The notes beneath the pieces were generated by a model that searched no databases, was not told the DNA's origin, and saw only the letters and a list, made by a program, of their open reading frames with translations. This document shows, one piece after another, positions 23,206-38,039 of a DNA stretch of 64,000 nt. Position 1 is the first letter of the stretch. The number at the start of each line of letters is the position of its first letter. Location: NCBI GenBank assembly GCA_015501075.1, contig JADNYJ010000063.1:1-64000 (forward strand). The letters are read 5' to 3'. The DNA comes from Gymnopilus junonius. Taxonomy: Eukaryota > Basidiomycota > Agaricomycetes > Agaricales > Galerinaceae. Position numbers and translations under genes: made by a program.

Positions 23206-23233
23206 TTATTAAGGAATAAACTATGTTTCTCAA

Positions 23234-24063
23234 TCATGATATATATCCGTTAGTGGTAAGATAATCCACTATTACGAGGACAGCATCTGCTACTTCGATT
23301 TGGTCAGTTTTGATGTGTATTTCTGGAGACAGCGGGGCCTCATATGGGGCAGATACACCTGTAAACTCTAAAAAAACATGTCAGTACGATCACCCTTATC
23401 CTATGTTAATGCCCTCCAACCTTTTATTTCACCGGCCCTTGCTTTTTTATACAGACCTTTCGGGTCTCTGGTTTCCACAACCTGCAGTGGTGCATCAACG
23501 AACACCTCAATGAAGGGCAACGACGAGTGGTTGTGGATATCCCGAGCTAGATCCCGATCGGCACGGTAAGGCGAAATGAAAGCAGTGATTGTAATGCACC
23601 CAGCATCTGTAAATAGTTTGGACACCTGCGGAAAGTCATCAATAGTTTTTAAACAAATGCAATAGCAAAGAACCATAGCCTTACCTCGCCTATCCTTCTG
23701 ATGTTTTCGTTTCTAGATTTTTCATCAAAGCCAAGGTCCCTGTTAAGTCCAAATCGCACGTTGTCGCCATCGAGGCGATATGAAAATTTGTGTTGATGTA
23801 GCAAATGCTGCTCCAATGCACAAGCAATGGTAGACTGCGTTGATTGCAAGTTTATAAGTTTATAGAACTAGGCTAGAAATATGCAACAACCCTGCTAACC
23901 TTTCCGCTCGCACTGAGCCCCGTCAACCAGATAGTGACACCCTTTTGGTTGAGCAGTTCGATTCGCTCAACTCCACTAACCGATCCTGATGAATCATGAG
24001 ACGACTGAAGAACATATTCTGGAATCAAGACAAACCAGGGTGGAACACGACGTTCGTGGCCAT
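23234..24063 (-). CDS. MET14: Adenylyl-sulfate kinase (APS kinase)
   Basis: Phosphorylates adenosine 5'-phosphosulfate to PAPS with ATP in sulfate assimilation. The start at 24063 encodes [10 protein letters not shown]; an intron of about 50 nt follows, then [15 protein letters not shown] and the P-loop GLSASGKS. The second intron lies exactly within the P-loop, between GLSASGK and [12 protein letters not shown]. Further motifs are [61 protein letters not shown] and, after a last intron, [20 protein letters not shown]. It ends with a TGA at 23234-23236. Length and motifs match the single-domain fungal enzyme. It is convergent with the kinase gene, with stop codons only 28 bp apart. Confidence 0.94.
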
Positions 24064-24221
24064 AATGCAAATGGGAATATAAAGACCTACTCGAAAAAGA
24101 TATCATCCATGAGGGTTTTAGTAAGACAGGATGACGCGACGGTAACGCGATTATCGCAAATCACAACTGAGTATGTACACTATGTAAATTACTAAAAGTA
24201 ATACTTTTTACAAAGCAACTG

Positions 24222-25845
24222 TTACCACTCTCCTCGAATTTTAGCTAGTAAATCTCTACCTGTCTGGTATCCACATTCCGTCATCTCCTGCAAAATCATA
24301 TCAACCCGAGAATCTGCAGCAGCAGAGCACTTCCCCGCTAATGCCTCATAAACATCCTGAGGGGGGACATAACCAGCTGCCTTCATTTCTTCCAGGTAAT
24401 AGAAAGCGTCTTCATAGACCTCTTGAGTTAGGCATAAAAGAATCATGCCTTTGTAAGTTTCTTCATCTGGTTTGATTGTGAACTGCTTCATATCTGCCAG
24501 AAGGAGGTCCCCAAGCTGACGGTGCTGCGCAGTGATGCAACCTTGCAAAAGAAGATTAAATGTGCCAAGGTCTGGTTCGAAACCATAGTCTGAAAACGCC
24601 TTGTAAATTCCAACAGCGCGCTGTAAATCCCCCATGAAGACTGATGCTCGGATTACGACCCTCAGTGCATCAATACTGATACCACTGTCTGATGCGTGGA
24701 TTTCATCGATTAATGCCCATGCGGAGTCGAGAGCGTCGATGTCGTGGTTGATGCATTCGAAGATGAAGGCAGTGGTGGTGTCCAAGGGAGTGATTCCATT
24801 TGTCCGCATGATATGCAGGGTAACTAGAGCCTCCTTCACCTGCCGATTACGACAGAATGCCTCGATCAAAGCCGCAAAGTGGTGCTCTTGCCACTCAATT
24901 TCCGTAAACTGAAGGACCTGCAGTACCTCTGTTGCGAGGTCTGGAGAGCCATGTCTAGCAGCGGTATTTAGAACAGCTAAACAAACTCCTTCATCCGGCA
25001 GGACATTTAAATCATTGATAACTTTGGGCCAACATGTCAAAACGCCATCGATCTGAAAAGTGATAAGTTACTATTCCCAGGCAGAAAAGGTCGAGCCTTA
25101 CATAGAGGTTGCGGGCCGACGAAAAAAGGCAACTGATCCAAGCACTACTCTCCAACTGACGAATCGCAGTATTCTCAAAATACGTGGCAAGTTCGATAGC
25201 AAGTCTTGAATAGCCACACTCCGCGGCTAAAATAACGACGTCTTGGGCAGTGGCAATTTCTGGAATAATCCCCTGCTCTTTCATAGAAAAAACGTACTGA
25301 ACAGCCATTTCAATGTTGCCCTGGGCCACAAGACAATTTATAATCGCAGAATAGATGGGGACATTGGGTTTGATGTCAAATTCATTCATACGCTCAATTG
25401 CCGTCCACAAGTTAGTGGAAGGGCGATGTCGTTGTGCCTGGAAGAGGTATTATGAGCTGCTGGAAAAAAAGGATACGGAAAAAGACAATATACATCGATT
25501 AGATGGGCGAACGTCGTTTGCGTCGGCCGGAAACCGACTTTGAGCATATCATCCACGATGGCCCAAGAGAAAAGCCAACTGGCATGACGTGCAGCGAGGC
25601 TAAGTAGGGCGTTGTACGTAGATGTATCAGGTGGAACCTGTGCAGCTTTCATGCGAGCAGCTGCTTGGAGTGATTCGGCAAAGCGACCTGAATTGGCGGC
25701 CGCCATGACTTTGACGGTGAGGTCAGTGGGGGTGGGGTGGACATTGCGGGGAATGGGACTGGCTAAGGAAGATATGTGCGATAAATAACGGCAGAAAATA
25801 AAACGACATACAATGCAAAAGGCGTTTAGCAACTCTTGACAACAT
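24222..25845 (-). CDS. Mitochondrial pentatricopeptide-repeat protein
   Basis: The start at 25845 gives MLSRVAKRLL and, after an intron of about 48 nt, HSSPIPRNVHPTPTDL, a basic and hydroxylated N terminus consistent with a mitochondrial targeting sequence. The body consists of 35-residue helical-hairpin repeats, for example VPPDTSTYNALLSLAAR, IKPNVPIYSAIINCLVAQGN, GFEPDLGTFNLLLQGC and IKPDEETYKGMILLCL. Three introns are placed with good splice sites (near 25,795, 25,450 and 25,080). PPR proteins bind organellar RNA and act in its processing, stability or translation. The precise target cannot be inferred. The gene is divergent from Rad21 with 107 bp between starts. Confidence 0.85.
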
Positions 25846-25952
25846 TTCAAAAAACGGAGGAACAAAGAATCAAGTCAATTCTATCCTCGAATTACGTAAC
25901 ACGTGTTCAACATTGGGCGTGTGGTAGACGCGTCTTTTGTTTTCAGACCACC

Positions 25953-28264
25953 ATGGTGAGCATATCTTCCCCTTTTCTCAATTATTAAACCAATATCTTG
26001 TCCTCAGTTCTACTCTGAAACCATTCTTTCTCGACGCGGCCCCTTAGGCAGAGTATGGCTGGCCGCTCATATGGAGCGCAAGCTCTCAAAGAGTCAAACT
26101 CTCCAAACGGACATTGAACAATCTGTTGGTAGGTCACCGCACTTTTTCACGAGTTCCACTGTTCTGACTCTTCATACAGAGGCTATCATGGGTCAAGAGA
26201 TTGAGGTCATGGCTCTTAGGCTGAGTGGACAGCTCCTTCTCGGCGTCGTAAGGATCTACAGCCGCAAGGCCAAGTACCTCTTGGATGACTGCAATGAAGC
26301 GTTACTTAAGATTAAAATGGTAATTGTACCCTCTCCTCCAAGTCCTCACTCTCATCCTTCATTTTTCTCCTTAGGCGTTTCGCCCGGGCGTGGTCGATTT
26401 GACAGAGGACCAACTTACTGTCAACAAGACCGCCATTACACTCCAGACTAATGGTCTCGGCTTAGACTTACTGTTACCGGATGTGGACTGGTCTGTTTTT
26501 TTGAATTATCTATGCCAACTTGGCGTGCTTAATTTTATTAGGGATATGGACTTCGAGGATCGGCCTCTGCAACACCACGGACATCATCAAGCTCACGTCG
26601 ATGATATAACTTTGCGCACGGCAGATGACTATCAGCTAGGCATAAGCGACCCATTTGATATAGGCCCTTCAGACGGCATTGGTTCGCAAGATTTCAACGA
26701 CTTGGATTTAGGTATCCAGTGGGACGACGAACGGAACGACAAGTCTGAGATGATGAGTTTGGGTGGAAGCGTTGGTATGGGTCGTGAAGCTCAGGACTTC
26801 GGCAACGATATCGAGCCTGCTTTGCTTGGCGAACATGGTCTTAATATGGATCTAGATATTCTGTCTCACAGGAGCAAAAGTAGGAATGCTTCAGAACAAC
26901 CATTTGCTGCCGGGATGGAAATCGATACTTTCCCGGAGGTTGATCTTGGCGACCTTGGAATTGGATTTGGCAACCCGCCAGACGACTTTAATAACAAGAC
27001 ACCCAGTCAGACACGGTCTCCTTCCCGTGCTTGTGAGTCCTAGTCATATCAGTTTTTGCAGCTTATTCAGTCTCTCTTCAGCATCCCCTCTAACGGACGT
27101 ACCTGTTACTCCTCCTCCTGGTCATCAGACTTTAGATGGTGATGTGGGCATTGCCGCGTCATCGGCAGACAAACCAAAGCGGAAGATGAAAGATAAAAAA
27201 CAAATCATTGACTCAGTGACCGAACTTCAAAATGGGATAGGCTTGCCGAATAATCGAGGTGGTACCAACAGTAATCCACTCAATATGAATACCGCTGGCA
27301 TCACTTCGACACACCACTTTTTACCTAAATCATCGATTGTAATGAAACTTCTGGAGATTCGTGAAGATCCGGTGAATTATTTTCTTCCCATTCAAGCAAA
27401 GACCCAAGGAACTTTCTTCATCGGTGGTCCTCCAGGGTTGATACCCGAGCTGGCAGAATTATTTTCTAAGCCAGCGTCCAACATCTCCATTCAGAAGCGG
27501 AAAGCTCCTTCGCCAGAAGCTAGTCCTAGCAAGCGACTGCGTCGAGATGAGGTTGAATTACCCCGACGCGTCGCCAGTGTCCCTCCTGGCGAAGATTTTC
27601 TCGGTGTTGTTGATCAGTCTACATTAGATATCGATGCTGGGTTCAATTTTGCAGACCAATCTGGTGCATTGGATGATTTCCAGCTTGATATGGCAGAAGC
27701 TGAATTAGATTTGGACCAGCACCGTGCGAAGTCTGTCTTCACAGACAGGAGCAGGCTATCTTCCGTAGTTCCTGAAGGAGTGGACGACGAGCCCGTTAGC
27801 CTCGATGTCACATGCCCAATCTCGGTGTTTGACGTCAGCCAAGCGTCTCAGAGTCAAGCTGCAGAAACTGAGCAAGAAGTAGCTGATGTACCGGGGAGGG
27901 AGAAGCACGGTTACAGCAAGAATACGGTCAAAGCCCTGAGTTTGGTTAGAAGAGAATTACAACCACAACCCACCCCTGACAGTCGCGATGAACAGGATCA
28001 GAAAACAGTGAATTTTCAGCGGATGGCCAATAAGGTGACTAATCATTTATTATTATTAATCATGTTGAAATTGGAGTACATTTGCAGGCGTCGCGACGCG
28101 CGGCCGCCTCATTCTTCTTTGAGCTGCTGGTTCTTAGCACGCGAGATTGTCTCAAAGTTTCGCAACAAGCTCCTTTTGCAGACATCAAAGTACGAGCGAA
28201 GCCTCGATTATGGGAACATCAGCAATATATCCATGCAGACACCACAGCAGCCTCTGCTTTGTGA
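25953..28264 (+). CDS. RAD21: Cohesin kleisin subunit Rad21/Scc1
   Basis: Kleisin that closes the Smc1-Smc3 ring in sister-chromatid cohesion. The N-terminal domain reads FYSETILSRRGPLGRVWLAA, then ERKLSKSQTLQTDIEQSVE, MALRLSGQLLLGVVRIYSRK and YLLDDCNEALLKIKMAFRPG. The start codon is alone in its exon: ATG at 25953-25955 is followed at once by an intron (25956-26007), and read-through would meet a stop after 11 codons. The middle is acidic and variable (GDLGIGFGNPP, KRKAPSPEASPSKRLRRDEV). The C-terminal winged helix is present: ASFFFELLVLSTRDCLKVS and FADIKVRAKPRLW. The final exon starts near 28,089 and ends at 28264. Separase sites were not assigned. Confidence 0.93.
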
Positions 28265-28426
28265 TGAAAGCAAGATTCTTGACTAGTTTTTCCCATGATG
28301 CCTTGATTTAAATTTGATTTACACAGGAAAGTATGTCTGGTTTCTCTATTTATTTAGTAGCACTGTATATGGGCTTGTACGTACATTCGATAACGTATTA
28401 TATAAGGAAGCAGGATAAACCACGTT
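28265..28426. other. Convergent intergenic spacer
   Basis: AT-rich 3' regions of Rad21 and AlaRS. No further gene seen. Confidence 0.5.
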
Positions 28427-31998
<3,572 letters not shown>

Positions 31999-32044
31999 GA
32001 CTCGATCGCGTGACCTGTCACAGACTCTTTTTCTCCCAACCTCA

Positions 32045-32356
32045 ATGCCCCGCATTCCTCTCGCCGCCCTCCTTCGTCCTCCCCGTCTGCCCGTCCTCAA
32101 TGCAGTCAGACTCCTGACACGCCCTCACCCAACAGCGCCATCGCTCTTCCCCATGCCCCACCGTCTGCCACAGCTACAGTCGCCATCGCCCCTCTACCAG
32201 CTCTCCGTTCGTTTCGCCTCACGCGGCACAGAATACCAACCATCCCAGCGAAAGCGCAAGCGCAAGCACGGCTTTCTCGCCCGTAAACGCTCCGTCGGCG
32301 GTCGTAAAGTTCTCAGTCGTCGCATGGCAAAGGGCAGAAAGTATCTGTCACACTGA
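32045..32356 (+). CDS. MRPL34: Mitochondrial ribosomal protein bL34m
   Basis: Small large-subunit protein of the mitoribosome. The C-terminal 45 residues carry the bL34 signature: [19 protein letters not shown], then [19 protein letters not shown]. They are preceded by an Arg/Leu/Pro-rich N terminus ([19 protein letters not shown]) that fits a mitochondrial presequence. The start at 32045 is chosen because it gives a standard presequence; an in-frame ATG at 31997 would lie within one base of the long AlaRS start on the other strand. There is no intron in the coding part. The stop is at 32354-32356. Confidence 0.92.
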   Translation: MPRIPLAALLRPPRLPVLNAVRLLTRPHPTAPSLFPMPHRLPQLQSPSPLYQLSVRFASRGTEYQPSQRKRKRKHGFLARKRSVGGRKVLSRRMAKGRKYLSH

Positions 32357-32722
32357 TCATGTATGTGTTCCTCCCCCTTGTCTCGCCCGTTGTCCTCACC
32401 CAAATGGCAGAGAACGATGCATCATGTTTTATTCAATATACGACAGCTTATACAGCAGTAAAGAGCGTGATCCGTTGCAAATGGCAAACAAAAAAAAATT
32501 AAATAACGACTTTCCACCAAGTTCAGGCAGCAGAGGCGAATAGCACTGGTCCTGAAAGGTATAGACCTGCAGGGTATAAGACTAGTTTGTGTGTGTGTGG
32601 TATTGCTCCTTGTGAACAAGCAGCCTTGGTTAGTTTACAATCCGACCGTCCTCCGTGGTGGGCGGCTTGTCCTCCATGTCGCAGTGGTATAATCAAGGGC
32701 TTTTTTTCCCTTGCAAGGCGAT
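32357..32722. other. Convergent intergenic spacer
   Basis: The 3' regions of bL34m and Psr-type phosphatase copy 1. It contains GTGTGTGTGTGG near 32,588 and short A runs. No gene recognised. Confidence 0.5.
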
Positions 32723-34144
32723 TTATCGAGCCCCGTCCAGTATTCCGCGAACATCAGGCACCAATGTCAAGTCAGCTAAAAAGGGTATCAGGTCCGTAAG
32801 TTCAGCATCATGAGGGTCATTGAACCAAGATGAAACAGGGACAGCGTTGTTTGGGTGGAAAATGTACGATGCGGGGGAGTTATCTAGGATAATCGTATCT
32901 GCAATGGGTCTCCCAAGTTGAGAAAGATCCTGTTCATTTGGCTCGTTAAAACTTGTGAAATTTATGCGAGGCAATGGGTTCCCTCACCTTGACATAGTTG
33001 CCTTTATGATTATAACAACTTTCCCGAAACAGACGATGCGCTACCACGTGGTGTATGTCCAGTTTGTCAAGCACCGGGTCTGCATACTACATTTTGCCTT
33101 GTCAAACGGGGGATAACGGGGGGGGACAAAAACCGACCTTGCTTAAACTAGCTGTGAAGACAACGATCTCATAGATCTCACCCATCTGTTTCAAAAAGTC
33201 GTCGACTCCGGGTCTCTTGAGAACATGGAAATGGTGCCAGTGATATTCGATTTCGACAGGAACAATGAAGTCTGCTTGCTGGACAGCCTATGCAAAAGAC
33301 ATTGAGCATATATATAAAGGCGGCTGCTTGGACTCACTTTGAAGCTACTATGCACCAGAGTTTCATCGAGGTCGAGAACAAGGCATTTGCGGCCGACATG
33401 CTCAGGTGCGATAGGAGGCAAGAGAGGTTCGGGAACACCATCCTAAGGAAAATGAAAAACAGGAAGACAGAGTTGACTAGAGATGCGTACAGGACCGAGA
33501 GGAATACCAGAACCTCCAGCGTTGATGAGACGCTCCTCCTCGTCTGCTTCGTCACGGATTGGATGGAGCTCGCCCTCATCTTGGGTAAAACTGGTGCGGT
33601 CGGAATCATCAGCGGAGTCGTGGACATGGGTATGGACGATTTCTGTGCCCAGGGAGCCTGGAGGCTGGACTGCCCCGGAGGTCATGCCATCAGTCTCATC
33701 CTCAGGGAGGAGGGAGGTGCGTGCGGGAGGGGGGACGACGATATCGGAGTCGGTGGGGGAAGGGGGATTGGAGGAGTTGGGAGGAATGGTGAAACCAGCG
33801 GCGAGAGGAAGGGGGATATCAAGGTCAGGAGGGGCCTCTGGCTGGTGGTGGATGTCTGATCGCGAGGAAGAGAAGACCTTGAGGGCAAAGGGGGGCTCTG
33901 TGGGGACGGGAGAGTCGTGGGGGGAGACACAGGGAACGACCTTGGTGACAACCCTGGAGAGAAAGGAGGGCCGGGGGGACTTGAGGGAGGAGGCAGAGAG
34001 GGTGGCGGCGGGCTTGCGGCGGTAAAAGGGGACACGACGATGGGTGGGGGTGAGGGTGGTGGCGAGAGAGCCCTGCTCTCTGTCTGTGTCGGCGGGGGAG
34101 AGGGAGAACAGTCGCTGGCGGAGGGTCGGCTTGGGGGCAGCCAT
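32723..34144 (-). CDS. Psr/SCP-type CTD-like phosphatase, copy 1
   Basis: HAD-family protein Ser/Thr phosphatase of the NLI-interacting (FCP1/SCP/Psr1) group. The N-terminal half (about 235 residues, starting [20 protein letters not shown]) is Pro/Ser-rich and likely disordered, and includes [10 protein letters not shown]. The catalytic domain follows: [20 protein letters not shown], with the DxDxT nucleophile motif, then [54 protein letters not shown] and [20 protein letters not shown], ending RGILDGAR. In yeast Psr1 acts at the plasma membrane in sodium and general stress responses. Four introns fall after SGIPLGP, SSFK, SLSK and NYVK; copy 2 has its introns at the same places. An alternative start (MPLSP) lies at 34159. 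Confidence 0.9.
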
Positions 34145-34240
34145 GGGGGAGAGGGGCAAGGGGCGTTACAGGTATCACGTGCGTGTGACACAGCATTTGT
34201 GTTCTCGTTTGTCTTACATACTCAGACTCTGACTAATACA

Positions 34241-35027
34241 ATGCTATCCTTCACCTCTGTTGGGCAGTCGTCCCCTGATGCCTCTCAGAATATCCAGACC
34301 ATGCGTCTGCGCGATGATCCTCCCCCAATAACCCAGCCATCTCGCCCCACAAAAAAGCGCAAGACTCCCCCCTCCGACCACCCGCAGTCCCAGCAGCAGC
34401 CCCCCCAGCAGTCTATTCAGCATGTCCTCCCCCCGCCCCATACCCTCATGCACCCCATCCCCCAGGGCTATCCCTACCCTGCTGCCGACTACACCCCCGG
34501 CGGCATGCCCCCTCCTCCCCACCCCGGCCTCTCCATTCAGCAGCAGCAACAACAGCAGCAACCCCAGCAGCAGCAGCAATCCCAGTCTCCCCCGCCCTCG
34601 GCAAATCAGCGCACCCTGAGCTCTTCAAAACGTGCAGAGCAGAACAGAAAGGCCCAGCGCGCTTTCCGAGAGCGCAGAGACCAGTCAGTTGTCCTTGTCC
34701 TGCCCGTCTCAATCCCTCACACAGCTTCTCCTTTCTAGGCATGTCAAGGCCCTCGAGTCCCGCTCTCAACTCCTCGATGCCGCCCTTGCCTCTGCCGACG
34801 AGGCTAACCGCCGTTGGGAGGAATGCAGGGCCCTCGTCGACCAGCTTCGCGTCGAGAATGCTGCTCTTCGCGCCGCCCTCAGTCAGGCCCACCTTCTTCC
34901 CCCCAACCTCAACTCCTCCGCCAACCCAGTCCAAGCCCAGCAAGAAGAGCCCAAGAAATCAGAGTCCTCGTCAGAGACCCACACCGATGCCCCAGAGAAC
35001 GCTCCTGAGCAGCAGAACCATTCTTGA
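34241..35027 (+). CDS. Yap/AP-1-like bZIP transcription factor
   Basis: The basic region NRKAQRAFRERRDQ followed by HVKALESRSQLLDAAL matches the fungal Yap/Pap1 signature (N..AQRAFR.R), and Leu heptads continue through ECRALVDQLRVENAALRAAL. One intron (34,692-34,738) lies at the junction of basic region and zipper, in the codon of the Gln. The N terminus contains a KKRKTPP motif, which could be a nuclear localisation signal, and a Gln-rich tract (SIQQQQQQQQPQQQQQSQS). The C terminus is short and acidic with no obvious Cys-rich domain, so it is not a redox sensor of the Yap1 type. It is divergent from Psr copy 1 (about 96 bp between starts). Confidence 0.88.
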
Positions 35028-35297
35028 TCCAGACCCTTTGTTGATAGTTTTCCCCATACGTGTACACAAATAATCGAAATCTGTAGACATCGCTTTGATA
35101 TCGTGTATCAATAGGAGGCGCTGTTTGCGAAAGCAGTTTGACCTTGGTTGTGGTCCTGATCAAGTCTGTTTTACAAATTTTTATGTAACATATGTCTTTG
35201 TCAACGTCTTTGTCATCCACTGAGTGATCTTCTTGCCTTCTATATATTGCTGGGATGCGGCCAAGGAGGCTTCACCACTAGCTCAAGCTGAAAAGTT
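35028..35297. other. Convergent intergenic spacer
   Basis: Contains the 3' end regions of the bZIP and rhamnosidase genes. Nothing further recognised. Confidence 0.5.
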
Positions 35298-37809
35298 TTA
35301 CAAGATTACAACAAGGGAGTGTTTTCCACCATCCAGAGGGATGATCTGAGACTCCTGAGCGGAATGCAGCACCCCGTCAAGCAGATACTCTTTGCCTCGT
35401 AGACTGCTCGGAATCGTCACCAACCCCGTCGTAACTTTTGGCGTGTTAATGTCTAATCGGAACTGTTCTCCTTTCAATGTCCATTGGACACTGAATGTAC
35501 CGAGGCCAGTCTCAAAACTGCCTTGAGCACCTGGAAGACCTCCCCCGACATGTGGCGCGACAGACCACGTCTTTCCTTGAGGAGAGGTGACGGTGAGTCC
35601 CAGAACGTAGAATGTGAGAGCAGGTGTCGCTCCAGAACTCCATCCATGACTGTGCGATGTGTAGGCTGCGTCGTCATTGTATCCTCGATAGTATCGATAA
35701 CTAAGTAACAGAATTCCAATCAAAAGCTAATCACCCTCTATTAAAAAACAACTTACGCAATAGACCCGTTGGCTGTGAATCCTTCCAAAAGTGTGCTTTG
35801 CACCGATAACTTGGTGTACAGCATGTAACCCCATGTACGACGGATGAGATCAAGAGCTCGGGCGTCATTTTCCGCTTCAAAATGGGCTTGGACCTGTATC
35901 AACCCAAAGTTTGCACCTCGTCACAACACACAGTACGGGCATACATTACCTCAAAGCCACTAATAAATGGACTGATTGTATCGGGAAGCTCGGGCGCAAC
36001 AGGCCCAAGCTCATTCCAATTCTTTTGCAGACCGTCACTCACTCGTTGAGCCTGTGCCAAGGATGTCGTGAGGTTGAACAGAACGGCAAATGAGTTACCA
36101 TCCTGGGGGCAGAGGGTCGTCGTTTGATTGTCTCGATACATTCCAACATTTTCCAACCAGAAAGCTGTATTGAACTTTTGTTTCAACGCGGTGGCATTCT
36201 GTGCCCACGCCGCAGACAAACTGGTGTCGTTTAAATATGCTGCCAGATCTTTGGCCGTTGTCAGGACCTGCACGCAAGTTCAACATATCAAAGACAATGG
36301 CAATGAACATATATGCAAATACCTTGTAGAGTATTGCATTACCTTCGACGTTATAACCTCCACCTCCCAACCTTGCCCAATCCCGGAGCCCAGTGACGTT
36401 CATTAAGCCCGTCTCGTCTACTTTTCCTTCGAGGAAGGCGACAGCTTTGGTGTAATTTGTCCAGACAGTCTGAAGCCACACCGTATCACCAGAGAATAGA
36501 TAATAATTGTCTAGAAGGCGATCAAAACGATTCTACCTTGGAAAACAAGAACAGCAGCTCACAAGTCCCAATAAGTGTCCAAGCATGATACGTGTCTGAT
36601 CCCAGCTGGCTGAGCGGTGGCCCAGATTCAGGAAGTGCGCCAGTCGCAGGATTGATAGCAGCAAACATGGTAGATAAAGCATTGCGAGTAGGAAGCAAGT
36701 CATTCGTTGACACAAATTGGGACGGAACTGCAATTCCCATGTCACCTACAAGGGATCAGTAAACTTCAATAATTCATAAAGTCATGACAAATAACCTGGC
36801 CATACAGCTCTGGTGTGCCAAGAAGTATTGACATTAGAAGGTATTTGTGAGTGATAAGGCATATGCCCACCTATCCCTTTTTGCACCGTCGACAATGATG
36901 GGGCCCGCCACCCCCAACGTCGCATTATTGTACCAAGCTGGAACATAACTCGTTAGTCTAATCCAGAGGCGGCGCTTTGTTCAAAGCTTACAGCCGGCTG
37001 CCGCAAATGGCACCTCACGCCCGCTGTTGAGCGTAACGGTATTGGTCTGGACCGTATATGCTCCGGCATACCATGCTAAAAAGATTGCAATCCGTTTTCA
37101 GTGGTTCGTCGCACATGATAGTGTGCAGACCTTTTGTCAGAAAATTTGCATCTTTAGAGAGGGGGTCTGTGGCATAGAAATAACCTGCATACGCCCTCAT
37201 ATCGTCCAGATGAGGTACAAAGGATATAGCACATGATATATTGGATATGATAAGAGGGCTGGCAGAGTTAGATACAATAGTCAGGTATCGATATCCACCA
37301 CGCAAAGTAGCGCTGGGCTGTATCCAGTAACTGGTGTATGCAGGCACAGTTATTCGGAGCACTCCGTCGTACGTAGTATTGGAAGTCGGATAAGAAGAGT
37401 CATCTGATGCAGTGGGCCGAATAAAGAGAGGAGACTCTGTGAACGAAAGTGAGAAAGTGGACGCTAGGGGAGCATTATTCAAATTAAGCGATATCAAGCC
37501 TCCGACCTGCAGTTCTTCGTGATGAGGATTAGTACAAGACAGGTACGCTAGTGTACGTACTTCAATGCCAAAGTCCAATGCAATCCATGAGCCGCTGGAA
37601 GTAAGAGATGCTCTTCCGGCATTGTTGACGAGCAGATTAGCATGGGTCACAGCACCGTGAGTCGCGTTAATGGCCACTGGATAGACCGTCTTTGATTTAG
37701 GGGCGAGATTGAAGGTATCCCAAAGACCAGTTGGAGCAAGTCCTGATGAACCCCATATGCAAGCGAATAAGAAGAGTAGAGAGCCGTAGCGAGACATTTT
37801 CAGCGCCAT
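35298..37809 (-). CDS. Secreted GH78-like alpha-L-rhamnosidase
   Basis: The N terminus MALKMSRYGSLLFLFACIWG is a signal peptide, so the enzyme is probably secreted. A beta-rich domain comes first (AIDFG-type: SWIALDFGIEV, GGYRYLTIVSNSASPLIISN), followed by the six-hairpin domain: RAVWPGDMGIAVPSQFVST, PATGALPESGPPLSQLGSDT, YHAWTLIGTCELLF, WARLGGGGYNVEGNAILYKV and TISPFISGFEV, then SHGWSSGATPALTFYVLGL. The motif KRDRAVWPGD is typical of GH78 members and carries acidic residues of the active-site cleft. The C-terminal beta-sandwich ends HSLVVIL. About eight short introns interrupt it. It would release rhamnose from plant polysaccharides or glycosides. Another (alpha/alpha)6 family member is the main alternative. 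Confidence 0.8.
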
Positions 37810-38039
37810 TGCAGAACAATTCAGTACTTATACAGAGGATTGCGGGCCGTTTCAAAGACACATGATAGAAACACATTGGAGAAGTTGGAAGGAGCCATGA
37901 AAGAAGACAGCGCAAAACGCAAGTGTCGCGGACCGTATGTGACAGATGATCAGTCACAGGGTCTCGTGATGCGTTACTCTCGCGTTTCTGTCATTCAATG
38001 TCAACTTGAAGTGGAGGTCACTGCCGTTGTCAATTCGTC
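37810..38039. promoter_or_regulatory. Divergent promoter region, rhamnosidase / TPP1-like
   Basis: 230 bp between start codons, containing no open frame that competes with the flanking genes. No element could be assigned. Confidence 0.4.

Noticed and set aside
33682..34191. Proline-rich minus-strand frame of 169 codons
   Set aside because: It is the second frame of the Psr copy 1 N-terminal region, whose codon bias and splice sites favour the phosphatase frame.
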